From the NCBI RefSeq assembly GCF_947495965.1, contig NZ_CANMBB010000005.1:62001-126000 (forward strand): a stretch of DNA of 64,000 bases. The letters are read 5' to 3'. Shown here piece by piece: positions 16,797 to 25,420 of the stretch. Made by a program: the position numbers and the translations under genes. The stretch comes from an uncultured Maribacter sp. (GTDB lineage Bacteria; Bacteroidota; Bacteroidia; Flavobacteriales; Flavobacteriaceae). Position 1 is the stretch's first letter, and each line of letters starts with the position of its first letter. Below the pieces are notes generated by a model. That model did no database searches. It was not told where the DNA came from and saw only the letters and a list, made by a program, of their open reading frames with translations.

Positions 16797-17888
16797 ATGA
16801 AGAAAATTACAAACACAAAGTACGTAAAAAATATATTTGCTTCTGCTTTAATGCTAGCAGCAACTGCAAATACTTTTGCTCAGGATGAAGAAGCAGCGGA
16901 AGAAGCACCAAAATTAGAAATAAGTGGTAGTGTTGACGCTTATTATAGAACTGCTTTTAATGATGCAGGCGCAGCTTCTACAGACCCAGGAACTGCTTTT
17001 GCAAACCAAACTGGTTTTGCTTTAGGTATGGGTAACTTAATTGCTAGTTATGATGCTGGTAAAGTTGGTGCCGTACTTGATATCGTTGTAGGACCAAGAG
17101 GTGCTGGTGCAACTTTTAATACAGATATTGTAGATGGTATTGTAAACCAAGCATATGTTTACTGGAATGTTTCTGATAAAACTACTTTAACAATGGGACG
17201 TTTTAACACGTTCTTAGGGTATGAAGTAATTGCTCCACAAGCAAACTTTAACTATAGTACATCTTATTTATTCTCTAACGGGCCTTTCTCTCATATGGGT
17301 CTTAAAGCTGATTTTGCTTTATCTGATGATTTTAGCTTAATGGTTGGCGTAATGAATCCTTGGGATACAAATGATATATCAGGAACTGGAGAATATTCTT
17401 TTGGAGCTCAGTTAGGTTTCTACGGTCAATATTTAAACTTCTACTATGATAGTGGTAAAAATGGTGGTTTAGGAACTGAGATTGATTTTACAGGTGGATT
17501 TGATATATCTGATTCTTTTTTCTTAGGAATAAACGCTGCTTATGATACTAATTCTAATGGTACTGCAGAAGTTGGTGGTGTTGAACTTGATGCTACTACA
17601 GGATTTTATGGTGTTGCTCTTTACCCACAAATAGCTGCTTCTGATGCTTTTTCTATCGGATTAAGAGCTGAATACTTCCAATCTGTTGTTGATGACGTAA
17701 CTGGAATAGGCGATTTAGATATAGATGGTGTTACTGCTTTTACTCTTACAGGTAGCTACTCTGTAGATAACTTAATCTTAAAGCCAGAATTTAGATTAGA
17801 CAGCTTAAAAGATGGTTTCACTGATAGTGATGGAGCTGCTTCTGATAGCTTAGCAACTTTTGCTTTAGCAGCAATCTACTCTTTCTAA
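16797..17888 (+). CDS. Outer membrane beta-barrel porin of the ammonium operon
   Basis: This 363-residue protein has a signal peptide (to about residue 28, NTFAQDEE). The mature part begins with LEISGSVDAYYR and consists of alternating beta strands with many Gly, Tyr and Asp, ending in the strand FALAAIYSF with a C-terminal Phe, the mark of outer-membrane barrels. It includes the segment QAYVYWNVSDKTTLTMGRFNTFLGYE found in Bacteroidota putative porins. Its place after glnB-amt suggests it lets ammonium or small nitrogen compounds through the outer membrane under nitrogen limitation; this is inference from context. It ends in a bidirectional terminator. Confidence 0.8.
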   Translation: MKKITNTKYVKNIFASALMLAATANTFAQDEEAAEEAPKLEISGSVDAYYRTAFNDAGAASTDPGTAFANQTGFALGMGNLIASYDAGKVGAVLDIVVGPRGAGATFNTDIVDGIVNQAYVYWNVSDKTTLTMGRFNTFLGYEVIAPQANFNYSTSYLFSNGPFSHMGLKADFALSDDFSLMVGVMNPWDTNDISGTGEYSFGAQLGFYGQYLNFYYDSGKNGGLGTEIDFTGGFDISDSFFLGINAAYDTNSNGTAEVGGVELDATTGFYGVALYPQIAASDAFSIGLRAEYFQSVVDDVTGIGDLDIDGVTAFTLTGSYSVDNLILKPEFRLDSLKDGFTDSDGAASDSLATFALAAIYSF

Positions 17889-17911
17889 GTAAATAATATT
17901 TATACTACTCA

Positions 17912-17940
17912 AAAGCCTTGCAGAAATGCAGGGCTTTTTT
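17912..17940. terminator. Bidirectional terminator after the porin gene
   Basis: The stem AAAGCCTTGCA (17912-17922) pairs with TGCAGGGCTTT (17927-17937), loop GAAA, one wobble, followed by T6. It lies between the porin gene and the converging DUF1684 gene and overlaps the latter's stop codon. Confidence 0.9.
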
Positions 17941-18589
17941 ATTTACTACCCTTTTTAAAAGCTTTAACCCCTGCCAAAACTTCTATATCTAGACTATTAA
18001 TTCCAGGAACTATAGGACAAGAGTACTTTTTATTATAAGCACAATAAGGGTTATACGCTTTATTAAAATTAATTACAATTGTTCTCCCTTCCGGAATAGA
18101 CAAATCTATATAACGCCCACCGCCATAGGTATGTTCTCCATTAGTTTTATCTATAAAAGGCAAAAACAAATAGTCTTTATATTCTTCCTGTAGCATTAAT
18201 TTTCTATTCTGATAAATTTCTAATTTATGCTTTTTACCTTTTAAATTAAAAGTAGCTATACCATACACAACTTCTTCCGATTTTCTATCCGTAGTCGTTG
18301 GCATTAAAAAAGGAATAGCTTCTGGCGTTCTTTCAAATGAAGCAGTAACAACAAAAGTAGTATCTGGCTCAAAGAAATCTAAGGTTTTAAAATCCTTTCT
18401 ATATCTATCTGGCAACGGAGATGTTTTTGGATCTTCATATTCTTTATTTAATTCTTTTTGCCATTCTATAATATCCGCTATTAAAGTATCCTGTACTTTT
18501 TCTTTTTTTACCTGTGCAATATCATGATATTTTTTCTCTTGCTTGCAAGAAAATACCAACAAAGACAATACTACTATTACATACTTCAT
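17939..18589 (-). CDS. DUF1684 lipoprotein
   Basis: This 216-residue protein has a lipoprotein signal (LSLLVFSCKQ, lipobox Cys at about 15). The DUF1684 core shows VYGIATFNLKGKKHKLEIYQ, GGGRYIDLSIPEGRTIVINFNKAYNPYCAYN and CPIVPGINSLDIEVLAGVK; the Asn-Pro-x-Cys-Ala-Tyr and Cys-Pro-x-Pro clusters are the family signature. Its function is not known. It is monocistronic and starts 225 bp from the divergent MFS gene. Confidence 0.9.
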   Translation of the reverse strand: MKYVIVVLSLLVFSCKQEKKYHDIAQVKKEKVQDTLIADIIEWQKELNKEYEDPKTSPLPDRYRKDFKTLDFFEPDTTFVVTASFERTPEAIPFLMPTTTDRKSEEVVYGIATFNLKGKKHKLEIYQNRKLMLQEEYKDYLFLPFIDKTNGEHTYGGGRYIDLSIPEGRTIVINFNKAYNPYCAYNKKYSCPIVPGINSLDIEVLAGVKAFKKGSK

Positions 18590-18710
18590 ATCAAAAAAAA
18601 TTTAATCTAGTAATGTAAAAATACAACATATACCTATTTTTATTAATTTAGTCATCAAATTCAATAAGAATGAACTTTATAACGATTTATAAACTAGTAA
18701 AATCATATTC

Positions 18711-18797
18711 AGCAAAACTGAACAGGCTCTGCTATATTTAAAAATCAAAAGATAACTATATACATAAAAGCCTGACAAAAATGTCAGGCTTTTTTTA
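18711..18797 (+). promoter_or_regulatory. Terminator-like leader (candidate attenuator) before the MFS gene
   Basis: The hairpin AAAGCCTGACA (18767-18777) with TGTCAGGCTTT (18782-18792), loop AAAA, is followed by a T run to 18797 and ends 17 nt before the MFS start codon. No plus-strand gene lies upstream for it to terminate. The segment CAGGCT at 18723-18728 can instead pair with AGCCTG (18769-18774) of the terminator's 5' arm, which would break the hairpin. This is the layout of an attenuator or riboswitch expression platform. Confidence 0.5.
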
Positions 18798-18813
18798 TTT
18801 CAAAAAACTAAAA

Positions 18814-20019
18814 ATGAAACAACTAGCTATAAATTACATAGAATCTTTTAAAGGACTATCTAAAGAAGTTTGGTGGTTAGCTTTTATTACATTAATAAAT
18901 AGAGCTGGTACCATGGTAATTCCTTTTCTTTCTTTGTACTTAACAAAAAGTTTAGGCTTTTCTTTAGAAAATGTTGGTAGTATTATGACAGCTTTTGGAA
19001 TTGGTTCTTTAGCTGGTAATTGGTTAGGAGGAAAACTAACCGATATTTTTGGATACTATAAAGTTATGTTTGCAAGTTTACTATTAACAGGTGTGTCTTT
19101 TATAGCACTACAAGAACTAAAGACCTTTTGGCCAATTTGCATTGGCATTTTTATACTAATGATTATTGCTGACGCTTTTAGACCTGCAGCTTTTGTTGCT
19201 CTAAGCGCTTATAGTAAACCAGAGAATAAAACTAGAAGCGTAACTTTAATTAGACTTGCAATTAATTTAGGTTTTTCCGCAGGACCAGCTTTAGGCGGAT
19301 TAATTATTGCCACGCTTGGATACGATAAATTATTCTGGGTAGACGGCGGTACTTGCATACTAGCAGGCATGCTATTAGTAGCTGTTTTAAATCCTAAAAA
19401 GGCAAAAGTTTTAAATAATATTTATAACAAATCACCCATTTCTGCTTATAAGGATTTCTACTACCTTACTTTTATAGCTGCAATGGTTTTATTAGCTTTT
19501 GCTTTTGTTCAATATTTTTCTACCATACCTATATATTATAGTGAAGCCTATACGTTAAATGAATCGCAAATAGGAATCCTATTAGCTTGTAATGGCTTTG
19601 CCATATTTGCCTTAGAAATGCCTCTTATAAAATATTTAGAAAGTAAGAAGCAGCATAAAATAACCTATGTTATAATAGGATTACTACTAATTATGTTTAG
19701 TTTTTTAGTTCTAAACATTATAAATTGGACAGGCATTTTAGTTATAGGAATGCTACTCATGACTTTCGGAGAAATGATTGCTTTTCCTTTTTCTAATGCA
19801 ATAGCAATGGAAAGAGCTAAACGCGGTAAACAAGGAGAGTATATGGCTCTTTACAGCATGTCTTTTTCTATTGCCCATATATTTGGACACAACTCTGGAA
19901 TGCATTCTATTGCTGCTTTTGGATACGAAAAAACATGGTATGCAATTACTTTTATATGCCTTTTAGGTATTGTTCTACTTACACATCTACTCAAAAAAAC
20001 ATCTAATACTAACTTTTAA
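18814..20019 (+). CDS. MFS transporter, DHA1-like
   Basis: From the ATG at 18814 the protein has 401 residues with about 12 membrane helices. It carries the MFS motif between helices 2 and 3 (GNWLGGKLTDIFGYYK) and the antiporter-type segment NLGFSAGPALGGLI in helix 5, suggesting proton-coupled export of a small compound, possibly a drug-like molecule. The frame is open upstream to an ATG at 18781, but that start lies inside the loop of a terminator hairpin, so I used 18814. The substrate is unknown. The preceding leader may control it. Confidence 0.85.
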   Translation: MKQLAINYIESFKGLSKEVWWLAFITLINRAGTMVIPFLSLYLTKSLGFSLENVGSIMTAFGIGSLAGNWLGGKLTDIFGYYKVMFASLLLTGVSFIALQELKTFWPICIGIFILMIIADAFRPAAFVALSAYSKPENKTRSVTLIRLAINLGFSAGPALGGLIIATLGYDKLFWVDGGTCILAGMLLVAVLNPKKAKVLNNIYNKSPISAYKDFYYLTFIAAMVLLAFAFVQYFSTIPIYYSEAYTLNESQIGILLACNGFAIFALEMPLIKYLESKKQHKITYVIIGLLLIMFSFLVLNIINWTGILVIGMLLMTFGEMIAFPFSNAIAMERAKRGKQGEYMALYSMSFSIAHIFGHNSGMHSIAAFGYEKTWYAITFICLLGIVLLTHLLKKTSNTNF

Positions 20020-20042
20020 TACGAATATTACAATATAAAAAT

Positions 20043-20072
20043 AATAACTAGAGGTCTACACCTCTAGTTATT
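20043..20072 (-). terminator. Hairpin between the converging MFS and hydrolase genes
   Basis: A perfect 13-bp stem (AATAACTAGAGGT at 20043-20055, ACCTCTAGTTATT at 20060-20072, loop CTAC) overlaps the stop codon of the minus-strand hydrolase gene and is followed on that strand by a T-rich run. On the plus strand the T run is poor. Confidence 0.7.
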
Positions 20073-21480
20073 CTTCTATAACATCATAACGCGCTTCTTT
20101 TAAGTACTTTGCAACAGTTTCATTAAACTCTGGACTAATCCTAAATAATGCAGTATGTTCTAATTTATACAATTCTTCTTTATTAGAATAGCCTGTACTA
20201 AGGAGCTCTTCTAAATAAAATAATGCTGTACCGTAATCTTCAATTTTAGAGCTATAAGAGATAACTTTTAAATAATTTTCATATTTAGAAGGAGATGTAA
20301 TTGTCTTTAACATATACAAAAAGTTAAGTGCCTCCTCATCTATTACTGTCGAAGCATTTACAATATCTACATTATCTTCTATAAGAGCCTCTAAATAACT
20401 TTGCAACCTAGCTCCTAACTGTTTATGAACTGTTTTAGGGCTATTTAAAAATTTAGAAATCTCTTCTGTTTGATATTTCCACCATCCTAAATTATTGTAG
20501 TTATAGGTGAGCACATCTTCTTCTAAATAATAATTATACTCTCCTTTTATAAAATCTTCTTTTAATAATAAGGCACTTTCTTCATTATAACTAGACCTGT
20601 ATAACTTACTCCTTTTTAAATTCTTTAAATTATACTTTATAGAATCTATAGATACTAAAGGCTTATAAGCTATAAGCATTTGACTTAATACATTTTCTGA
20701 ATACAAAGGTTTATTTTCAGCTAACAAACTACCTGCTTTAATTAAACCATTTTTGTAATTCTTTTCAACATAAGAAACATCTATTTTTTCCGTGTTTTTT
20801 GCCATTGCCGCTAAATCAAAATATACTAATGCATTTTTAATAGTTTCTACAGGAGGCCATTCTCTACCATTTTCATGAAAGATAAGCTGGTTTGGAAACT
20901 TTAGTCTATTTAACACTTTCTTTGTTCTAATCATTTCAGAATACAAGTAATCGTTCTTACCTACAACACCTATAAAATAAAATGGTTTTCTTGCACTTAA
21001 AATTTCTTCATTAGCTATTGTAGAGCTAAAAGACAATACACCTGTAATTCCTTTAATAAACGCTGGGACTAATGTTGCAAACCGCCCACCTTCTGAGTAA
21101 CCTGATGCATAAATTCTATTTTTCTTTATTGGTAGTAAAGAAAAAACACTATTAAACATTCTGTTTGTAATTAACACATTATCCGTTATTGAAAGAGAGT
21201 CTTGAATATTATTGGAAGCAGCAACAATATAACCATACTCTTCTGCTGCAGTAGTATACATGCTTAATGCCTGCTTACCTTTTCCTTTTAAATCAAAAAC
21301 AAATAATACAGGCCAGGCTTTATCTATTTTAAAATAAGTAGGTAAATAAAGTGAAAAACTTTCCGCTAAAGTATCATTCACTTTTAAACCATCTAATACA
21401 ATTCCTTTTTTTAAAGTTATTTCTTGCGCATTAATTGACCAAGAAATTATAATAAAAAAAAATGCTCCTAAATATTTCAT
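20068..21480 (-). CDS. Exported alpha/beta-hydrolase-like protein
   Basis: This 470-residue protein has a signal peptide (FFFIIISWSINAQ). The region 40-230 resembles an alpha/beta hydrolase: WPVLFVFDLKGKGKQAL and the nucleophile elbow GYSEGG (127-132, Ser129), then FYFIGVVGKNDY and IFHENGREWPP, where a late Asp and His would complete the triad. Residues 235-470 are helical, without a domain I recognise. It may be a secreted esterase or peptidase-like protein, substrate unknown. The gene is monocistronic and converges with the MFS gene. Confidence 0.7.
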   Translation of the reverse strand: MKYLGAFFFIIISWSINAQEITLKKGIVLDGLKVNDTLAESFSLYLPTYFKIDKAWPVLFVFDLKGKGKQALSMYTTAAEEYGYIVAASNNIQDSLSITDNVLITNRMFNSVFSLLPIKKNRIYASGYSEGGRFATLVPAFIKGITGVLSFSSTIANEEILSARKPFYFIGVVGKNDYLYSEMIRTKKVLNRLKFPNQLIFHENGREWPPVETIKNALVYFDLAAMAKNTEKIDVSYVEKNYKNGLIKAGSLLAENKPLYSENVLSQMLIAYKPLVSIDSIKYNLKNLKRSKLYRSSYNEESALLLKEDFIKGEYNYYLEEDVLTYNYNNLGWWKYQTEEISKFLNSPKTVHKQLGARLQSYLEALIEDNVDIVNASTVIDEEALNFLYMLKTITSPSKYENYLKVISYSSKIEDYGTALFYLEELLSTGYSNKEELYKLEHTALFRISPEFNETVAKYLKEARYDVIEE

Positions 21481-21538
21481 AGTACAAAATGTATCAAAAA
21501 CCTCGCCATAACCATTAATATAAAATAATTTTTAAGTG

Positions 21539-22369
21539 CTACTCTCCTATTGCTCCTATTTCTATCCCTTCTGAGTAAGCTACATTAATACCATGCGCAC
21601 TAAAAGCTTTCTTTATAGCCTTATTCGTATTAAAAGTAACTTCCCAATAATCATCTGGCACAACATAAGGCCGCACTAGTAACTCTATATTATGAGAATC
21701 AAAATTACTAATTCCAATTTCGGCTTTAGGCTCCTTTAACACTTTAGGAACGGTAAGTAAGGCATTTTCTATAATATTCTGAACTTTAGGAAAACTTTCT
21801 GCATAAGGCATAGTAACAGTAACTTCTAACCGTATCATTCCTTTTTCAGAATAATTAGTAACTACATTATCGGTCACTTTAGAGTTTGGTATTATTAAAA
21901 TTTTATTTCCAGGAGTGAGCACATCTGTACTAAAAATTCCAATTTCCTCTACTCTTCCAAATTTATCATCTAATTGTATCCAATCACCTATTTTATATGG
22001 CTTTAAGGTTAATATTAATATTCCAGAAGCAAAATTCCCTAAACTTCCCTGCAATGCCATTCCAACAGCAAAACCAGCTGCTGCAAGTATTGCTACTAAA
22101 CCTGTTAAGTCTGCTCCAATAACAGAAGCAATAGTAAATAATACCGCACCTTTTAACAATACACTTACGGTAGAAGATAAAAAAGGTCTTAACGTAGCAG
22201 AAAAACCTGCTTTTTCTAAAACCACACCAACCCATTCCACCAATTTCTTAACCACCTTAAAACCAATCCAAAAAATTAGCCCTGCTAGAATAATTTTTGG
22301 AAGAAAAAAAACAACTTTTTCTTGAGCTACTAAAAGATATTCATTTAATTTATCTAAATCCATAACCAT
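21539..22369 (-). CDS. Mechanosensitive ion channel, MscS family (second copy)
   Basis: The 276-residue protein has an N-terminal helix at 18-38, a helix at about 60-85 and the Gly/Ala-rich pore helix AILAAAGFAVGMALQGSLGNFASGI (about 92-116). The MscS beta domain follows (GDWIQLDDKFGRVEEIGIFSTDVLTPGNKILIIPNS). The 276-residue length and AxxGxAxGxAxQG pore pattern match MscS of E. coli type better than the channel at 4943-5791. The start could be the ATG at 22369 or the one at 22363. It is followed by the exported hydrolase 58 bp on. Confidence 0.94.
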   Translation of the reverse strand: MVMDLDKLNEYLLVAQEKVVFFLPKIILAGLIFWIGFKVVKKLVEWVGVVLEKAGFSATLRPFLSSTVSVLLKGAVLFTIASVIGADLTGLVAILAAAGFAVGMALQGSLGNFASGILILTLKPYKIGDWIQLDDKFGRVEEIGIFSTDVLTPGNKILIIPNSKVTDNVVTNYSEKGMIRLEVTVTMPYAESFPKVQNIIENALLTVPKVLKEPKAEIGISNFDSHNIELLVRPYVVPDDYWEVTFNTNKAIKKAFSAHGINVAYSEGIEIGAIGE

Positions 22370-22425
22370 AAAAATAAGAGATAATCTTAATTAATTACAA
22401 ATAAATAGGTGATGAAATTCTAAAG

Positions 22426-22878
22426 TTAAAAATTTAGCTTACCAACAGGGGCATTAGTAACTACATTAGAAAGTATAATATGGGTTCTAGTTTCACCATA
22501 CTGTATTAATTTATCTATAAATTGCTCTAAATGAAATTGATCTTTTAAAACTACTTCCATTACAATATTTTCATTACCCGTAATTCTATAACAATTTATG
22601 ACCTCCTTGAACTCTTTTACAATTACTAAAAAAGGCTTTAATTTCCCCATAAAAGCCCTTAATGTTATAATTGCTTTTAATTGATGTCCAGTTAAAGAAT
22701 GGGAAACTTTTGTTTTATAACCCTGTATAATTCCTAAATCTTCCATTTTCTTAACTCTCTCTGCAACTGCTGGAGCAGTAAGACCAATTTTTTTGCCAAT
22801 TGCGGTATAAGATTCTCTTGCATTTTCTTGTAAAAAATGAAGTATTTTCCAATTTAACTCATCAATCTTTGTTATCAT
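22426..22878 (-). CDS. Lrp/AsnC family transcriptional regulator
   Basis: The 150 residues consist of an N-terminal winged helix (DELNWKILHFLQENARESYTAIGKKIGLTAPAVAERVKKMEDLGII, 6-51) and a C-terminal ligand-binding RAM/ACT-like domain with AIITLRAFM and CYRITGNENIVMEVVLKD. Such regulators form octamers or hexadecamers and respond to amino acids. Its targets are unknown; the divergent 129-residue gene and purU are the nearest candidates. Confidence 0.95.
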   Translation of the reverse strand: MITKIDELNWKILHFLQENARESYTAIGKKIGLTAPAVAERVKKMEDLGIIQGYKTKVSHSLTGHQLKAIITLRAFMGKLKPFLVIVKEFKEVINCYRITGNENIVMEVVLKDQFHLEQFIDKLIQYGETRTHIILSNVVTNAPVGKLNF

Positions 22879-22997
22879 TACTATTGCATTATAAAAATTA
22901 ATATTTTAAAGTAAAATAGCTAATTTACTAATTTATTTAAATAAATTTATTTGTAATGCTACGTAACTTTATGGTATAATTAGTAAATGTATAAACT

Positions 22998-23387
22998 GTG
23001 TCCCAAAAAAGTTTAGGAAAAAATCCTGTATACAAAAAAGCATTAGAACTCTGCGTTATGAGCAGAGAGATAGCTAGTTATGTTTCCCTAAACAAAGATT
23101 TATTAAAATTATACCAATCCAATAGCTTAAGAGACATTATTGCCAATTCATTACTTACTGATGCCATTCTTATTCCTCAAAAAATAGCCCAGGCAGAATA
23201 TACAAAATGCAAAACAGAGCGTCTAAAAAATGCTTTGCATATAAATATTATGCTAAGAAACATGACATCTTACTGCACTGGTTTAGAAAAAGATGGTTTA
23301 AAAGAAAAAGAATATATTAATTTATTAAGAAAAGAGGTTTTCACTTTTAAAGAATCTTTCAAAAACTGGAGAAACTCTATACTCTAA
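22998..23387 (+). CDS. Small helical protein, possibly four-helix-bundle type
   Basis: The 129-residue protein is all-helical by eye. The pattern NPVYKKALELCVMSREIASYV, then LLKLYQSNSLRDIIANSLLTDAILIPQKIAQAEY, then two further long helices resembles the four-helix-bundle (S23/IVP-like) layout, but the usual sequence marks of that family are weak. The start is probably the GTG at 22998, since the frame is closed just before it; an ATG at 23061 is the alternative. It diverges from the lrp-like gene. Confidence 0.5.
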   Translation: MSQKSLGKNPVYKKALELCVMSREIASYVSLNKDLLKLYQSNSLRDIIANSLLTDAILIPQKIAQAEYTKCKTERLKNALHINIMLRNMTSYCTGLEKDGLKEKEYINLLRKEVFTFKESFKNWRNSIL

Positions 23388-23488
23388 AGCCTAAAAGACT
23401 TCTATTTGTCTATTAAATCTAAAAAACAACTATTTTTATTTAGTTTGATTTAGATAATGTTCTAATTTTGAAAGTTAAAACATACATC

Positions 23489-24340
23489 TTGAAAACTTCT
23501 ATTTTAATAAATTGTCCTGATCAAGCTGGCATTATAAGTATTGTTACAGGCTTTATACATTCAAAAGGCGGAAATATTATATACCTTGACCAACATGTAG
23601 ACAAGGCGGCTAATATATTTTTTATGAGGCTTGAAAGTGATTTTGATGAAGAAAGTTTCAACATTATCACTTTTTCTTCTGAGTTCGAGGAAAAATTAGC
23701 GCTGCCATACAAGATGAAATGGACTTTAAAAAAGGATACCGAAAAATTAAAAATGGCAGTTTTTGTATCTAAATATAACCATTGCTTATATGATTTATTG
23801 AGTAGGTTTAATTCTGGAGAATTAAATGTTGATATTCCTTTTATTCTAAGCAACCACAAAGACCTAGAATATATTGCAAACCAATTTAATATTCCTTTTT
23901 ATCATATTCCTATTACAAAAGACACAAAAGAAGAGGCTGAGCAAAAACAACTTAAATTACTAAAGGAAAACAATGTAGACTTTATAGTTTTAGCTAGATA
24001 TATGCAAATAGTTAGTAGCACAGTCATTGAGAAATTTCCAAATAAAATTATTAATATACACCATTCTTTTTTACCTGCATTTGCGGGTGCAAAACCTTAC
24101 CATGCTGCTTTTGCCAGAGGCGTAAAAATAATAGGAGCCACTAGCCATTATGTAACCGAAGAATTAGATGCTGGCCCAATCATAGAACAGGATGTAACAG
24201 CAGTAACACACTCTCATAGTATTAGTGATTTTATAACCAAAGGACGAGATTTAGAAAAAATAGTATTATCTAGAGCTGTTAAATTACATATTGCAAGTAA
24301 AACAATGGTATACAATAATAAAACCGTTATATTTTCTTAA
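23489..24340 (+). CDS. purU: Formyltetrahydrofolate deformylase
   Basis: PurU hydrolyses 10-formyl-THF to formate and THF, balancing one-carbon pools and feeding formate to purine synthesis. The N-terminal ACT domain (SILINCPDQAGIISIVTGFIHSKGGNI, to about residue 78) is followed by the formyltransferase-fold domain with NIHHSFLPAF, GATSHYVTEELDAGPIIEQD (catalytic His and Asp) and KGRDLEKIVLSRAV. No ATG fits: TTG codons at 23468 and 23489 are the options. I chose 23489 because family members begin right at the ACT strand, giving 283 residues. The DUF4197 gene follows 12 bp later. Confidence 0.93.
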   Translation: MKTSILINCPDQAGIISIVTGFIHSKGGNIIYLDQHVDKAANIFFMRLESDFDEESFNIITFSSEFEEKLALPYKMKWTLKKDTEKLKMAVFVSKYNHCLYDLLSRFNSGELNVDIPFILSNHKDLEYIANQFNIPFYHIPITKDTKEEAEQKQLKLLKENNVDFIVLARYMQIVSSTVIEKFPNKIINIHHSFLPAFAGAKPYHAAFARGVKIIGATSHYVTEELDAGPIIEQDVTAVTHSHSISDFITKGRDLEKIVLSRAVKLHIASKTMVYNNKTVIFS

Positions 24341-24352
24341 AAACGTAAAACA

Positions 24353-25060
24353 ATGTTTAAAAAAATCCTATTAGCATTTACATTCTTTTCATTTTTATCA
24401 TGTGGTGAATTACAACAAATTGTAAACCAACTCCCACAAGAAACAACCACTGTTGGTAATTTAGACATTGCAAAAGGACTTCAAGAAGCATTACAGCTTG
24501 GAATAGACAAACAAGTAACCAAGCTTACTGCTACAAATGGTTTTTACAAAAATGAATTAGTAAAAATAGTATTACCTGAAGAATTACAAAAAGTAGACAA
24601 AACACTAAGAAATATTGGTCTAGGAAAATTAGCAGACGAAGGCCTAAAAGTACTAAATAGGGCTGCAGAAGATGCTGTAAGTGAAGCTACCCCCATATTT
24701 GTTGATGCTGTAAAAGGCATTTCCTTTACAGATGCAAAAAGTATTTTATTAGGTTCTGATGATGCAGCTACTAAATATTTAACTAAAGAAACACAAACCA
24801 ATTTATACAATAAATTTTCTCCCGTAATTAACAATTCTTTCCAGAAGGTAGGCGCAGATAAAATTTGGAAAAATTTAATTACTAAGTATAATAATATTCC
24901 ACTTACAAACAATGTAAATCCAGATTTAACCAACTATGTAACCCAAGAAGCTTTAAATGGAGTATACAAAATGATTGCTATAGAAGAAAAAGAAATAAGA
25001 AATAAAGTATCTTCAAGGACTACAGATTTACTTAAAAAAGTGTTTATTCTTCAAGACTAA
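24353..25060 (+). CDS. DUF4197 lipoprotein
   Basis: The 235 residues have a lipoprotein signal with lipobox FLSCG (Cys at 17). The mature part is helical and carries the DUF4197 blocks GLQEALQLGIDKQVTKL, LPEELQKVDKTLRNIGLGKLADE, DAKSILLGSDDAATKYLTKET and a C-terminal GVYKMIAIEEKEIRNKVSSRTTDLLKKVF. The family has no known function. It is probably co-transcribed with purU (12 bp gap). Confidence 0.9.
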   Translation: MFKKILLAFTFFSFLSCGELQQIVNQLPQETTTVGNLDIAKGLQEALQLGIDKQVTKLTATNGFYKNELVKIVLPEELQKVDKTLRNIGLGKLADEGLKVLNRAAEDAVSEATPIFVDAVKGISFTDAKSILLGSDDAATKYLTKETQTNLYNKFSPVINNSFQKVGADKIWKNLITKYNNIPLTNNVNPDLTNYVTQEALNGVYKMIAIEEKEIRNKVSSRTTDLLKKVFILQD

Positions 25061-25420
25061 TGATTTAAATATTGATTTTACACAATTTTTTTAACATTAT
25101 AGCGTTGTTTTTATTAAAGAGAATATTTATAAAAATTTAATCTTTAATTAACTATTATTAGATTTTAATTAAAGACATTTGTAAAAGTTATTTTAAGTTA
25201 GTAATTTTTTGAGTTAGTTAGTTTAAACCGGTGGGAGCACCGGTTTTTTTTTATTTTAAAAATCAATCATGGGAGTTACTAATTTGGTATTCTAGTATAA
25301 TCTTCATAAATGTAAATTATTATCGGTTTTTACTTTAATTAAAACGATATTATTATTATTAAGTCCTTCATTTTATTATCTTTATTTACTTTTTTAACAC
25401 AAAAACAGATAAAACACTAA
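25061..25420 (+). other. 360-bp gene-free gap with a distant terminator
   Basis: The stretch is very AT-rich and has no convincing ORF. Its one clear element is the terminator at 25225-25252. About 165 nt separate the DUF4197 stop from that hairpin, enough for a long 3' UTR or a small RNA ending there, but I see no recognisable RNA family. The final 150 bp should hold the promoter of the AraC-type gene. Confidence 0.4.
25225..25252 (+). terminator. Strong intrinsic terminator
   Basis: The stem AAACCGGTG (25225-25233) pairs with CACCGGTTT (25238-25246), loop GGAG, followed by a run of nine T. It probably ends the purU-DUF4197 transcript. Confidence 0.9.

Noticed and set aside
21915-22325. 136-codon frame antisense to the second MscS
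   Set aside because: It mirrors the channel gene, is rich in Pro/Thr/Lys as expected for an antisense frame and has no signals of its own.
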